From Amyelois transitella (taxonomy: Eukaryota > Arthropoda > Insecta > Lepidoptera > Pyralidae), in assembly GCF_032362555.1 (NCBI RefSeq), contig NC_083532.1, positions 1,997,001 through 2,061,000 of the forward strand: a DNA stretch of 64,000 nucleotides, read 5' to 3'. Position 1 is the first letter of the stretch; each line of letters starts with the position of its first letter. Positions 37,001-50,934 of the stretch are shown one piece after another. The notes beneath the pieces were generated by a model. That model saw nothing but the letters and a program-made list of their open reading frames with translations, did no database searches and was not told the DNA's origin. Made by a program: the position numbers and the translations under genes.

Positions 37001-40000
37001 GCCTTTTACGACATCCGTGGAAAAGAGATGGAGTAGTCCTACTCTTTTTCTATTGATTCCGAGACACAATGTGCCGTACATTGGCGGCATCTGGTACATG
37101 AAATGTAAAAAATATACAAAGGTATGTATATAAATTATTTTTCATGTCCTTCCAGGTGACTTGTTGAGCGGCCTGCTGTGGTGCAGCGCCAGTTCCCTCG
37201 CCAGCAGCGCGGAGAGTCTCACCGAGCCTTCAGCGGGGCTCACCCAGCAGCGAGACAGGGAGGCTGTGAGTATTGTCTCTTTACATACATACATACATAC
37301 ATACATAAAATCACGCCTCTTTCCCGGAGGGGTAGGCCAGAGACTACCTCTTTCCATTTGCCACGAAACAGCTGTTATCCATTATTGTGCTTTCTATTCC
37401 ATTGTCTCTTTGCACATTTATATTATACATACAATACACACGGGACTTTCTCCACCTTGCTATAATATGGTCACGTCTATATCCCTTGCGGGGTAGACAG
37501 AGCCAACAGTCTTGAAAAGACTGAATGGCCATGTTCAGCTATTTGGCTTAATGATAGGATTGAGATTCAAATAGTGACAGGTTGCTAGCTCATCGCCTAA
37601 AAAAGAATCTCAAGTTTGTAAGCCTATTCCCTTAGTCGCCTTTTACGACATCCATGGGAAAGAGATGGAGTGGTTCTATTATTTTTTGTATTGGTGGCGG
37701 GAACCACACGACACTAGAATAGCAATAGAATAGATTTATTTTCAAAATTGGATACAAGGTATCACTTATTGACGTCACATCACTTAAATCTAATTATAAC
37801 TACTACCGCTTCCAAAGCGCGTGTGTAGAAGAAGCGGCGGAACAAACTACACTGCAGCATTTTCATTGGGCGTCAATTTACAAATATAGATCTCTTAAAT
37901 TAAAAAACATGAATGATTACATTCTCACCACTCTGGAGAGGAGTGCGAGGTATGCTTTTGACCATGGATCTTGGAATGGGCTAGCAACCTGTCACTATTT
38001 GAATCTCAATTCTATCATTAAACCAAATAGCTGAGCGTGGCCTATCAGTCTTTTCAAGACTGTTGGCTCTGTCTACCCCACAAGGGATATAGACGTGACC
38101 ATATGTATGTATGTGAGTCAAGTTTAATATGAAGCGACTTCCATCAGACCTCTGAAACCTAATCCGTATTGGATCGATCATGGTTACACATCCAGTTGTC
38201 TGAGTGTGCAGGTTTCCTCACGATGTTTCCTCACATAGTATGAATTGTTTGCCAGATGCAGTGAATACTGTTTGAAGATCAGATTACAGAAATAGGAAAT
38301 GAGGAGACAAGTGTGTGTTACCGTTACATACAAAAACTACTGAATAGATAGGAATAACATGACAACATAAAATTTATAAAGATTTATGGCGGACAAAGTC
38401 GCGGATAGCTTCTATTAATATAATAAACAATTTAAATGACATCTTTTTTGTACATTTTCCAGACCATCGCCAAAATTCTGGAGCGCAAGGATCGTCAGCC
38501 GGTGAAAATCGACTTTAAGATTTTGCTGACAGAGAACACCCTGACTCGCTGGGAAGCTGTGAGTAAATTAATTCTTTTTTTATTACTAGCTTCAGCACAC
38601 GACTGCGCTACAGTGGGGATTTTCGATAAAAAAAAGTATGGTTTCACAACTTTGGTTGACGTCAAATAAATTACTTAGTGTACTGCCACTTCCAAAGTGT
38701 CAGTTCAGAAGAAGCGTTAACAAACTGCACTGCAGCATTTTCCTTGACGACGTCTTAACTTAAACAAAAATAAAAAGAAAGATCTGTTCATAATACTACT
38801 ATTAGTTACAAATAAAGCGCATAACATATACATGAGTATCAAGTTTGTTCAAGGGGGTTAAAAATACATTTAAATGTACAACAATAAAAAGTGAAGAGGT
38901 TCTCAATTAGATTTTTTCTAACGCGATTATTTAACGAACCGATTTTTTGTTACTTTTTTTTTGCTTGCAACCGTTTGCTAGATTTGAAATTGGGTACCTT
39001 TGAACGGTTGGATAACTTTCCCCTAGATTTCTGATGTTTTTTGCAAGATAACATTCTTAGTGGAATATTATTATATTACTCATACAAACTTGCATCAACA
39101 TACCAATTAACATTAATCTAACATAACGAATTGCATCTGTTATCGTTTTAACATGAAACAGCTATTTATTATCTGGGTGCAATGTATTTACCCCTGTGAT
39201 ATAATGCGTAATATTATGTTATCGTCGAGTCTTATGTAAATTTATTTGATAACCAACTAATTCCTACGTATTTTCCTGCTTTGTTCGATAAGTACCTATA
39301 AATATACATACATACATACATATGATCACGTCTTTATCCCTTACGGGGTAGACAGAGCCAACAGTCTTGAAAAGACTGAATGGCCACGTTCAGCTATTTG
39401 GCTTTATGATAGAATTGAGATTCAAATAGAGACAGGTTGCTAGCCCATCGCCTAAAAAAGAATCCCAAGTTTGTAAGCCTATCCCTTAGTCGTCTTTTAC
39501 GACATCCATGGGAAAGAGATGGAGTGGTCCTATTCTTTTTTGTATTGGTGCCGGGAACCACACGGGACATATATGTATATGTATATATAGAACTTAAACT
39601 AAAGATAAATTTAGTACAAGAGCACTACTTATTTGGACAGAAATTTATATTTATGTAATTTGACTGTTTGTATTTATAATAATTTCCAGGTCCTGCAAGG
39701 TAGTACCATCTACCTCCGCGTGCCCGGGGTCCTCCAATCTGGAAGCAAGGAGAGCTTCATGTTACTCCTAGACTTCGCTGAGGAGAGGCTGGGGTGCAAG
39801 AAGTGAGTAGTTTAACTGTTAACTGTTATTGCATGAGCGTGTAGGGATTGTGGCAAGTTTAAAGATGTTACATTCTATCCCCGTCTGGGAAAATGGTTTG
39901 TTTTAACTCGTTCACGATAATTTATACATACTTATAATAAAACAGTAAAAATATTTTGTCTGTACATTTAGTATTTTTGACAGAAATTGATAGAGGGACA

Positions 40001-40469
40001 CTTATAATGAATAATAGAATGCAATTTTTTTTTTAAATTTTTTGTCGTGTCTGTATGTATAATCATCACGCTTATCTCCGAAAGGAATGAACTGAAAATT
40101 GCTTTGTAAAACAAAGAGAAACTCAGAAAAACATTCATAGTTTGTTTCATGAAAATCGGTTCACTAAAAACAAAGTTATCGTCATTTGAATGACAGCATG
40201 AGTTTGCCTGCAAATAAGTTTACGCGGAAAAAAAAAATCGAAATTTACGCGAATGAGGTCGCGGGCAACAGCTATTTCGAATAAACATATATATTATGTC
40301 TTTTGTCCCCAGCTGCATCATCTGCGTGCTGAAGTCTCGCCCAGACCGCGCCACGCTCCTGCGCACCTTCATGTTCATGGGGTTCCAGCTGATGTCCCCC
40401 ACCTCCCCGCTGATGCCGCACGAGATCAACAACCCCGATTACATATTCTTGCACTACAATATGCAATAG
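28065..40469 (+). CDS. Oaz: Ornithine decarboxylase antizyme, +1 programmed frameshift
   Basis: Antizyme binds ornithine decarboxylase monomers and sends them to the proteasome; polyamines raise its synthesis by stimulating a +1 ribosomal frameshift. Exons: 28065-28168 (MTKLIQQLNFSSSISNYYGA), 34830-34937, 37156-37265, 38463-38558, 39690-39802 and 40313-40469. The first frame ends GPLW then TGA at 37157-37159; skipping T37157 continues as GAC TTG TTG. The total is 228 codons, equal to human antizyme 1. Conserved parts: STIYLRVPGVLQSGSKESF, LLLDFAEERLGC, RPDRATLLRTFMFMGF. The first frame is 71 codons (human 68). The TGG before the stop is split by intron 2. The upstream GGGCCTCTGTGG resembles the vertebrate 5' stimulator. 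Exon 1 is inferred from phase (34 codons plus 2 nt) and a strong GTAAGT donor. The site lacks the usual TCC before TGA. Confidence 0.95.
31250..31985. repeat. Imperfect inverted repeats about 650 bases apart
   Basis: GGATAAATGCTCACCAAATT (about 31260-31279) is mirrored at about 31950-31980 by ATTTGGTGAGCATTTATCC with small differences. Between them, 31690-31725 and 31775-31805 share a direct repeat (AATAATCAATGGCACTT). An old non-autonomous DNA element is possible. Confidence 0.4.
34054..34073 (+). CDS. Possible alternative first exon of antizyme
   Basis: ATGGTTATTCAAGTGTTGAG ends at a GTGAGC donor in phase 2, the phase exon 2 requires; it would give MVIQVL, Ser, then GDGASL and a 43-codon first frame. 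Only 20 nt of coding sequence supports it, so it may be chance. Confidence 0.3.
35448..35795 (+). repeat. Family B copy followed by family C copy
   Basis: 35448-35612 is family B from GACGTCCTGGTAAAGGGTCA to GGCGTGATTTTATG, with a tail of TTATG units instead of TATG. 35640-35785 is family C (TTGGGTAAGTCAGG to TTCCTCACTATAAGAGC). Confidence 0.75.
36048..36216. repeat. Large foldback: 74-bp arms, 20-base loop
   Basis: Left arm 36048-36121 (TTTGAACTTCATTGTCAATT at its outer end), right arm 36142-36216, reverse complementary with about four mismatches. The loop motif CTACCTTTAAATA recurs just outside the right arm. The transcript of antizyme intron 2 would fold into a long hairpin here. Confidence 0.9.
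36285..36390 (+). other. Short GC-rich coding-like remnant in antizyme intron 2
   Basis: An open frame from GGTCCTGATGTCCCTGTTG reads GPDVPVDGSAPPGGVNSGAS, continues Ser/Pro/Thr-rich and ends THDDNNR before TAG. Its composition differs sharply from the surrounding AT-rich intron, suggesting the tail end of a transposon ORF. Family unknown. Confidence 0.35.
36419..36835. repeat. About 80-bp direct repeats flanking a tRNA-derived SINE
   Basis: 36419-36495 and 36752-36835 share GGTATAAATAAAAGCACG-like and TTTACGTATGTTTATTATTG segments. Between them, 36505-36735 is a full SINE (B-box GGGTTCGAATCCCGG). The flanking repeat is too long for a normal target duplication. Confidence 0.75.
36836..37085 (-). 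repeat. Family A, near full-length
   Basis: CACGTCTACATCCCTTGCGG through GAGATGGAGTAGTCCTACTC. It ends 70 bases before the antizyme exon 3 acceptor; its tail overlaps the flanking direct repeat. Confidence 0.8.
37283..37714 (-). repeat. Family B 3' end followed by full family A, both reverse
   Basis: 37283-37365 is the family B tail and terminal region (AAAATCACGCCTCTTTCCCG), starting 18 bases after antizyme exon 3. 37463-37714 is a clean family A copy. Confidence 0.8.
37722..37865 (+). repeat. Family E copy
   Basis: GATACAAGGTATCACTTATT, GACGTCACATCACTTAAATC, ending in CACTGCAGCATTTTC. Confidence 0.75.
37918..38238 (+). repeat. Family C interrupted by a family A insertion
   Basis: Family C reads to CTTGGAATGGG at 37980 and resumes at 38114 with TGAGTCAAGTTT. 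37981-38113 is a 5'-truncated family A with its TATG tail. Uninterrupted copies read ATTGGGTGAGTCAGG, so the join is exact. Confidence 0.85.
38640..38752 (+). repeat. Family E copy, partial
   Basis: GGTTTCACAACTTTGGTTGA to GCACTGCAGCATTTTCC, 80 bases after antizyme exon 4. Confidence 0.7.
39303..39568 (-). repeat. Family A, full-length
   Basis: CATACATACATATGATCACG to GGTGCCGGGAACCACACGG, upstream of antizyme exon 5. An eroded family B piece lies at 39828-39905. Confidence 0.85.
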
Positions 40470-41984
40470 GTCATCATGTTGACATAGACGCTAGCGACAT
40501 CTAACGGGCGCTTTTGGCACTGACAACTCGTATAATGGATAATAGATGGCGCTATGCTTTATTCAAGTATGACTCAATCGCGTTTGCGTTCCGAGCATCT
40601 GTGAGGTAATTTTTTTAATAACATCGTTCCTATACGCGCCGTCTAAATATTTCATCAACAATAGCGTCTGTGTCAATAAATAACAAACATTTAGAATTTC
40701 GTGGCAGAATTAGAAAATAGGCTTAAAGATTTCTTTGGCTGAACGAGTAGTTACATCGAATAGTTTAGATCTGTCACGTTTGTAGCTGTCAATATTTATC
40801 GATTATCGATGTCGATACTTTCGACTCAACATCCCTATCGGTAGTGCAGTTAGTATTCGTATCGGCACGTATTTTTCAATATTTCACTGGGCTGGATATA
40901 TAGTAGGCGCCAACAAGTATAATAAATAAGTGTTTAGAATATTATCATAAAGGTACATTTCTTTAAGTTTTTTTTTTCTGTAATATCACGCGTTTCTTTA
41001 TAATAGTAATAAGCGACCTTACTTTGTAGGTTTCAATAATAAAAATGACTAAAGAAAACTTAAATAAATGTAGGCATTATTAAGTATTCATTTCTACTTT
41101 TTTCAGCTTTTATGTAACATCGCGCGCATAAATACTTTTCTTACTTTTTCTTTACTATTCTTTACTTATAATAATAATATGAGTATGTTTGTCGTCGTAT
41201 CGTATTCACCCACTCCGGGGTAGAGCATGTAATAACAAAAAAATATAAAAAAAATTAAAAAAAAACAAAAAAAAATTATCGTTTGTAAAAATATTTCGAG
41301 TTCCACGTAATCACTGTACATTTTTAATTTTTAACACCTACACCGTCATGGCTTGATTTTTTATTTAACTTTTGACCTAAAACTACTATATGAACATTAT
41401 CACATTGAAAAAAGAAAAATGTATTTTAGTGTAATATTTTTTCGTTTAAATGATTAAAAGTACCTAATTCGAAATATTTCTTTGTCAATATTAATTTCAT
41501 CAAAAAACTATATGTATATCTTAAGTATATGATAGAGTTAAGTGGTTTATTTTCATTTATATTCCCTTTTTTAGTTACTGGATTTCTTTGCGGAGTCATC
41601 CAAGTAATTTAGGTTAATTTGAACGCGGTCCCCAATAATTTCAGTATTCCTTTTTCAAAGTATTACCGTTTTGGGAATGGGTCCGCTAGTAATTGTAAGT
41701 TTAATGTATTAATTGATGAAAATAAAGTTAATCCTGAAAAATGGTGTTTTATTTTATTTGTATTTTCTATCCTAAATGGAAAGAACCACAGAATATCATA
41801 AACAGTATAGAAAATTATGACACTATAGTACTAACACTTATAAATAAGCTCAACTGCCCAGAATAGGACTTGTATACACAGAATAGGACGAGTTTGTAAC
41901 TCGCTATAATGTATAATTACAATAATGTCAGTCCTTAAAACTCAAAATCCAAATATCTCCTGCTTATAATTATACAATAGAGGA

Positions 41985-42556
41985 CAGTTCAATTCGCCCT
42001 CTGATAGGCTCAACCGTAATTGGATTCATGTCGAATTCATTCCAAGTACAAGCCATCCGACTGTGGAATTCCCTTCCTGAATCTATTCGGAAAGCGCCTA
42101 ATAGATCTGCATTCAGGGAGCAAGTCCATAAACATCTTTTTGACCGGTACTTTTTTTTTTAAACTCTACACAATCATCCAACTTATGTAGTATATGTATG
42201 TTTATTTTATATACTGTATATATTTATCGTCAAACTTATATATGTAAACTATATTATATGTAAGTGTATAAGGTATTCTATTATTCATATTTCTCCTCTT
42301 AGATTTCACGGGTCTATACACCCCGGATTTTTGAGAGGCTTGCGTGGGGATATAAATCCAACACGTAGAGGCCCTTTGGAGAAGTTGATGTTATGTTGTT
42401 CATATTATTATTATATATTTTTTTTACACTCATTGCACCACCAGTACGTCCATCTCAGTTTGGTCCAAAGGTTCGACTGGCAGAGAATGCCTTGTGGCAT
42501 TAAGTCCACCTGTCGTACATTTTCGTGCATAAAGTTTAAATAAATAAATAAATATT
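41985..42556 (+). mobile_element. 5'-truncated non-LTR retrotransposon (LINE) 3' end
   Basis: 42001-42162 encodes the end of a reverse-transcriptase ORF: QAIRLWNSLPESIRKAPNRS and FREQVHKHLFDRY before the stop. The RLWNSLP motif is typical of the C-terminus of Jockey/CR1-type LINE proteins. A 3' untranslated part (GCCTTGTGGCATTAAGTCCA) ends in a (TAAA)n tail at 42538-42556. The catalytic core is absent. Confidence 0.8.
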
Positions 42557-43300
42557 TTGGCGCCGTACAAAAATTAGACTTCGGCACAGGTACAATGGTG
42601 TAACTTATAAATACCTAAGTGGCAATACTGTATCTATTTGAAGCACAGACCACATAAATGTTTCCGAATATAGGGTCTATCTAATCAACAATGTGCTTGC
42701 TCCTCTCTGGAGGTTTAATGATAGAATTGAGATTCAAATAGTGACAGGTTGCTAGCCCACATCACAAAAAAAAAGAACATGTATGTAATAATTCTGTTTT
42801 ATTATGATTTATACAAAATTTACAAAACACAGGTTTATGCGGAGCCAGATTTGGTATTTGATAAAAAAGTATACATTAGTCGTTTCTTCTATAATAAAGG
42901 TAATGATTAACGATCTTAGCTTAGTATTATAACAACGAGAATATAAAGCAAAATGAAATAACAGATGTAATAATTAACTACTTTCTTTTACAAACGTATT
43001 TTATGATATGTTTCAGTTCCAGGCATTAATACCTACTCAAATGGGAAAACTGTATGGCAAAATATTATAATAGAAATATTAAAAAAAAAAAACACTGTCC
43101 AACATTTAAAATGTAAGGAATGTTTTTACTTATAAAAATACACAACATTACATTCATTTATCAGTGCAGTACCTACATATGTATTGATAAATTATTCACA
43201 CACTTATCAATAAAAAACTTGCGGTAGGCTATTTCCGACGAGATACCTATGTTTTATCTATCATTATATATATATATATATATAAAACACATAAACACAA

Positions 43301-43303
<3 letters not shown>

Positions 43304-43379
<76 letters not shown>
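43304..43379. repeat. (TA)n microsatellite
   Basis: About 38 uninterrupted TA units, flanked by shorter TA tracts at 43265-43283. Spurious Tyr-Ile frames arise from it. Confidence 0.97.
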
Positions 43380-43386
<7 letters not shown>

Positions 43387-44359
43387 AATATATACACAGC
43401 TGTATTATATTTTTTATGTATATAAAAAATTGGCAATGATATAAAAATATATGGGAATTTACATTTATCACGTCTTACATATATGTATATAAAAAATAGG
43501 AAATTATATTAAAATATATACATACCTACGGTTATCACGACTTTATCCCTTATGGGGTAGACAGAGCCAACGGCCGGAACATAAAAGTCATGTTCGGCTG
43601 TATGGCTTAATGATATGATTGATATTCAAATGGTGACAGTTTACTAGCCCATCGCCTAAAAGAAGAATCCCAATAATAATATGAAGGTTAATAAACTTAC
43701 TGCTATAATTAAAAGAAATGCAAAAAGAAGTTTAAAATATTACTACAAAATTCATCCTACTGCGAGAGAAATAGAATGAAAAACTATTTCAGAAAAACAT
43801 AAAAGACTGTTCATTGTCACTGGTACCATGTTACAGTCGCATGAACAGCTTTGAAAAGACCGAAAGGCCACGTTCAGCATTATGGCTTTATAACGTAATT
43901 AAGATTCGAATAGTGGCACGTTGCTAGACTATCGCCTACAAGAGTAATCTCAAGTTGAAAAGCCTCTAACTATTGATAAAAAAAAATTGTTACATAGCTA
44001 GACCCATTTACAATGGATCTTGAAATAGTGGAACTACATAGTGTCAATGTTGACTTGACATAAGTTACCATTCACAGTTCCATGGTGGAACCACCGAGCA
44101 ATAATTTACATCACTAGTTTCACCAATTGTAAACTGTGAACAAAAAATCAGAGCTATCAGTTTTTATGACAGAGTACCCAGGATCGATCCTCAGCAACGG
44201 ATAGTTTTATTTTGTTTTTAATATTTAATGGATTTTCTGACGCCCACCGAGCACCGCTCGGTCACCCAGGTACTTTTCCTTAATTCTCTCAGTAGGCGAA
44301 ACTTGTGATAAAATAGCTTTTCCTGCGGCTCCGCCCGCGCTGTAATGTAATGTAAGACA

Positions 44360-46399
<2,040 letters not shown>

Positions 46400-47840
46400 G
46401 TTAGGAACGTAATATTTAAATTATAAAAATAAAAACAAGACACAACTACCAGCTTTAAAGTTCACTCACAAACAAAACAAAACAGACTAGGGATGATGAT
46501 CTGAGATCGACTTTCTAAATCGATATGCAGTTCTGTATCGATTCAGGGAATTGATGTTTCACACTTGATAATAGTCATTCGGTTTTTTTTTTGGTAAAAG
46601 CCATAAAAAATATTTCCAATTAGGTGAATGTATCCGTAATATTTCAGTATTGCTGATAAAAGGGAAATTTTTTCAAAAACTCGCTTGATAGTCGTATTAT
46701 GAGGTTCTTTCATCTACATTAAATTTAATAAAAAAAGTTACGTTTGTTGTCTTTATCGTTGTCTATATTAAGGCTCTATGACTTTGATTTTGTAATAAAA
46801 CGATTGTTATTGTCGAATTCCCTGAACTAAAAAATTGAATTTACTGGTAAGAGATCAGTTATTATGTTATCTACCTATCTTATTTTTCATAAAATGGTTT
46901 TAGATTTGCATTATTAAAGAAAAGTTGTAAAAGAATCAATTTTTTAGACCGCGATTTTTTGTGAATCAATTCATCTGCTTACGTGATCGATTCAAATATT
47001 GATCTTTTTCGCAAAAATCGCCATCCTTAAAAAGTTTCGTTTAATTTGATTGACTGAAAGAAGAGCGCGAACTCAATAGTGATGGGGTGTTCATTAAAAA
47101 GGCAAATTTATCGAGAAGAAATTGATTTAGTTGTATTGTGCAATGTAGGTAAGTAAACATAATTTAAAATGCAATTTATTCATACTTTTTTTCTGAGCTT
47201 TTGAACGTTTAAGATCTGGCGAAGAGAAAATAGTGTAAGCCATTATTTATGTACCTACGTAGATTGTAAAAGTTCATTGACTTTACAATTAGCTCGACAA
47301 GAAAAAAAGAAATAAAACGAGATAGCACACATCGATTATTTCATCGATTGGTTTTATCGACAACTGCCTTCACATCACTACAACTGTCATACAAACGTCA
47401 CTTTTTTTTCAATTTGTCAAGATCAGGCATTGCACTGTGGCACGTACAGCCACCTCGAATCATTTACAAAACGTTAAATAATAAAAAAGCGTGATGTAAG
47501 GCTATTCTACCACGGCCGTGGTTTGTATCCATCTAGGATTTGATAATGAAAATGCCAAGACAATCACCATAAACAAGATAGGCAGGCCTGCATCACACTA
47601 TCGGAAGTGCTTTGATTCCTGTGTAAGTTGGAGTGGTATGATTGAGTACGATCTATATAGAAAGAGGTGCGAATATATTTTAAATAGCCTATCTTCAAGA
47701 ATATAATACTCGTTTCAAGGACACGTTGCAATATTATCGATATAATACCTCAGTTCAAATTTTTTAACTATTTACATTGGAGTAAAATAACTTATTATTC
47801 TGGTTTCTTAGTGAAGGGGCGCCAGCTGCTTCAATCCTAC
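46400..47840. other. DHFR upstream region
   Basis: AT-rich DNA with no recognised gene. An open frame at 47518-47706 (starting VVCIHLGFDNENAKTITINK) has no motif I know. Several ATCGAT-type palindromes lie at 46520-47360, but without a clear promoter layout. Confidence 0.4.
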
Positions 47841-47842
47841 TA

Positions 47843-48044
47843 ATACTATAAATGCGAAAGTTTGTGAGTATGTCATTATGGATGTTTGTTACTCTTTCAC
47901 GCAAAAACTACTGAATCGATTACGATGAATTTTGGTATGTAGGTAGCTGAAGACCCAGAATAACATATAGACTCTTTATCTCGGAGTTCCCGCGGGATTG
48001 ATAGGGTTTGCATGAGGACGAAGTCGCGGGCGGCCTCTAGTTTA
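47843..48044 (+). repeat. Family D element, subtype 1
   Basis: From CTATAAATGCGAAAGTTTGT to GACGAAGTCGCGGGCGGCCT, then CTAGT. Such elements are widespread in Lepidoptera and are usually taken as non-autonomous retroposons; class not determined here. Confidence 0.75.
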
Positions 48045-48123
48045 TTATAAAAGTCAATAATGGGAATTTTTAACCTTGACAGGTTTAAATTACTTATATA
48101 CTTCATAAAGGATATAAAAATCG

Positions 48124-48482
48124 GCAGTGTGATTCCCGGCACTTTATAATAGGACGAATGTCGTAAAAGACAACTAAGGAAAAAGGCTGATAAACTTGGG
48201 GTTCTTCTTTGTAGGCGATGGGCTAGCAACCATCATTAAGCCATACATCTGATCGTAGCCTTCCAGTTTTTTCGAGACTTTTGGCTCTATTTACCCCACA
48301 AGGGATATACATACATACATAAAATCACGCCTCTTTCCCGGAGGGGTAGGCAGAGACTACCTCTTTCCACTTGCCACGATCTCTGCATACTTCTTTCGCT
48401 TCGTCCACATTCATAACTCTCTTCATACAAGTTCGGCGGTTTCGGGTACTTTTGACCTGACCCTTTACCAGGACGTCCTTAA
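48124..48482. repeat. Family A (plus) meeting family B (minus) tail to tail
   Basis: 48124-48312 is family A, ending CAAGGGATATAC. 48307-48482 is family B reversed (ATACATACATAAAATCACGC to CCAGGACGTCCTT). The two share one TATG-type tract. Confidence 0.8.
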
Positions 48483-48514
48483 TTAGAAAAACAAAATAAA
48501 ACAAAATAAAATTC

Positions 48515-48549
48515 TTACAGGAAAGAAATGGCATACTTCTCTTCAATGA
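48515..48549 (+). pseudogene. Displaced fragment of DHFR exon 2
   Basis: A 35-base match, inverted relative to DHFR, to the intron 1 acceptor and the first codons of exon 2 (TTACAGGAAAGAAATGGCAT, continuing ACTTCTCTTCAATGA). It corresponds to 45591-45625. It is too short to be functional and directly follows a family B copy. Confidence 0.85.
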
Positions 48550-49059
48550 TATAGACGATTAAATATATGTATATATGTATGTACCTACGATAGAATTATA
48601 TGTATGTACCTACTTGGTAAGGATTTGACGTCAGACTCCACTAAACCAGTAGGCTAAAATAAAGAAGATCCCTTAAGCCCAATGTAGTAATTTGTTAATT
48701 TACAGGCAAGCCATATGGCGTTAGTGGGTTAATGGCGCGAATCGGGTGACCGTTCCCGCCATTTTCGCCATCAAATGCGCCATTGTTGTTTTATTACGGA
48801 GGCTCAATAAAAATCTTTTATGTTGAGAAGTTGGTGCTTTCTCATTGCGACCCTTGAATTACGTCCTAATGAAAAATGACTGTATCAGTCTAACAACAAT
48901 TAGGAGCAATTTGACCTATCCAAATTCTTTGCAGATTCGCTCCTATCACCGCAAGTTCCGTGCCCGGTAAATTGAAATGTGGTTGATACTAACGCGTTTT
49001 CCTCGTGAACCAACCGATATCATAACTAACAACTAGTTGTAATTAGGATTTTTATTAAT

Positions 49060-49345
49060 TATAGCGCCCGCGACTTCGTCCGCGTGGAATAGTTATTATG
49101 GGCATCATTGAAGCCCTCAAGTATGTATAATTTTCCCTGTTTTTTTTCACATTTTTATTTCTTTGCTCCTTATAGTTGCAGCGTGATGTACTGTAGCCTA
49201 AAGCCTTCCTCGATAAATGGGCTATTCGACGCAAAAATAATTTCTTAATTATGTACCTAGTAGGTACCTTCTTAACCAGTAGTTCCTTAAGATTATCGCG
49301 TTCAAACAAACAAACACTCTTAAGCTTTATAATATAAGTATAGAT
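49060..49345 (-). repeat. Family D element, subtype 2
   Basis: GCCCGCGACTTCGTCCGCGT at the left and TAATATAAGTATAGATT at the right, the reverse of the 59113 copy. Confidence 0.75.
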
Positions 49346-50399
49346 TCACGAAGACACGACCACATACCTGTCATTTAATTTTAGCCCCCATACGCACAAT
49401 TAAATTCGTAGTGCTTAAATTTCCGTTCCAGAGAGCACGTATTAGATTCCTAACGTGACTATGTGGAATTACTAATGATTCTTGTCTGAATAACGTTAAT
49501 GTACATTCGTTGCTAGCCAGCGCTCATACGGTGAGGAAAAATACATTTAGGAAACTGACCGTGTATGTGTGTAACCGTATGATCCACGCTTAGCTGAGTA
49601 ATGTTTTTCTGCAAGGTTGATAAAGTGAGATGGGAGTTCTGATCTTACTCTCCGCTCCACGATTTTTTTCCGGGTAAAACGGTATCTATTCTGGGTCAAT
49701 AGGACTTTACCAATCTTCTCAAAACACTGCATAGGAGTATGTGGCGTTTCGAGTAAAGAAAATAAATCGTAAACAAACAGTTTTGTGATAACTCCTTGAG
49801 CTACTTTGTTGTTTTTGTTTTAAGGTCTCGCTGTTTAAGTTCTTGTTCTGTTAATGACTCATTTTACATGATCATGGTGTGTAGGTACACTAAAGTTGGA
49901 CATTTTACTTGTTTACTATATACATATACATTTCCTAAGGATAATAATGCAATTTTGTTATCTGTCTGTACGTGTAGGTACCTTAATAAATAAATAAAAA
50001 TAAGCGAAAAATAGATAACATATAAAACCTCCGACACATCAACTGAGTTACAAATCAGAATTTATATCATATTTAAACTTCTTATACTTAATGATGTACC
50101 AAAGGGAACAAATCAAAAAGTCGGTAGCGGTCGCATTGTAAGTAACAGTATAATGCCGGAAGACATTTCGGCGGGACCGTTTAGAGTTTGGTAATTTTTC
50201 TTACTCAGATACTTTTTTTTATCAGGGGACAGGCAAATGCGTTTTAATTTATGCCATCGTCAAATTTTTTGAGTAGATATTTTGGATGTCGTCGAGAAAG
50301 TACCAAAAATCATAATTTTCGAAGCGTCTTCCGTCTGACCTTTGCAAGGGAGCCGAACCCATATAGGATAATGATTTTACTACACAGAAATATAAAGGT
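49346..50399. other. Unassigned AT-rich DNA
   Basis: Nothing recognised except a family C scrap at 50318-50368. Confidence 0.4.
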
Positions 50400-50672
50400 A
50401 CTTACTTATTCATTTTCAATTCTTAAATGTATGTAAGTATGTACCTTGGTACTAGGTACTTACAATAGTTACACGCACAACAAATAATTTTACTCGGCAA
50501 TTGTAAAAGTTACATGCAAAAGTGGAAGAAAGAAATATAATTGTACTTACTTATTCATTTTCTAATCTTAATTGTATGCAAGTATGTACTTACCTTGGTA
50601 CTAAAATAGTTACATGCACAACAAATAGTTTATACTCGGTAGTTGTAAAAGTTACATGCAATAGTGGAAGAA
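50400..50672. repeat. Two diverged 145-bp tandem units
   Basis: ACTTACTTATTCATTTTC begins units at 50400 and 50545. Both contain TACCTTGGTACTA and end TGCAAAAGTGGAAGAA or close to it. Confidence 0.85.
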
Positions 50673-50934
50673 TAATTTAAAACTTCAGCTTTTGCCTTTG
50701 TAACGAATTAATTTAGTTTCCATGGCGAGTTTGATTACAAAACTTTCCTTTCAAACGCTGGCATGCAATCCAAATTTCTTTTTTGCAATTTATGTTAGTG
50801 ACAAAATGCTTGTTCCTCTTCCTCCTGGCTTAGTACTGGTTACATCGTCACGTCAATGGACCCGGGCCCGGGTCCACCTTTTTTAACTATAATCCAAGTC
50901 AACGAAATTCTTGTTTACGGTTTAATATTTTGCC

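Larger units (their letters stand above)
40470..44359. other. Region between antizyme and DHFR, convergent 3' ends
   Basis: Begins with the antizyme 3' untranslated region (candidate AATAAA near 40674) and ends with the DHFR one (AATAAA on the minus strand near 44206-44211). Between them are AT-rich DNA, a LINE fragment at 41985-42556, a long TA microsatellite and family A fragments at 42713-42762, 43518-43673 and 43850-43963. Confidence 0.6.

Noticed and set aside
43247-43471. Tyr/Ile-rich open frame
   Set aside because: Produced by the (TA)n microsatellite.
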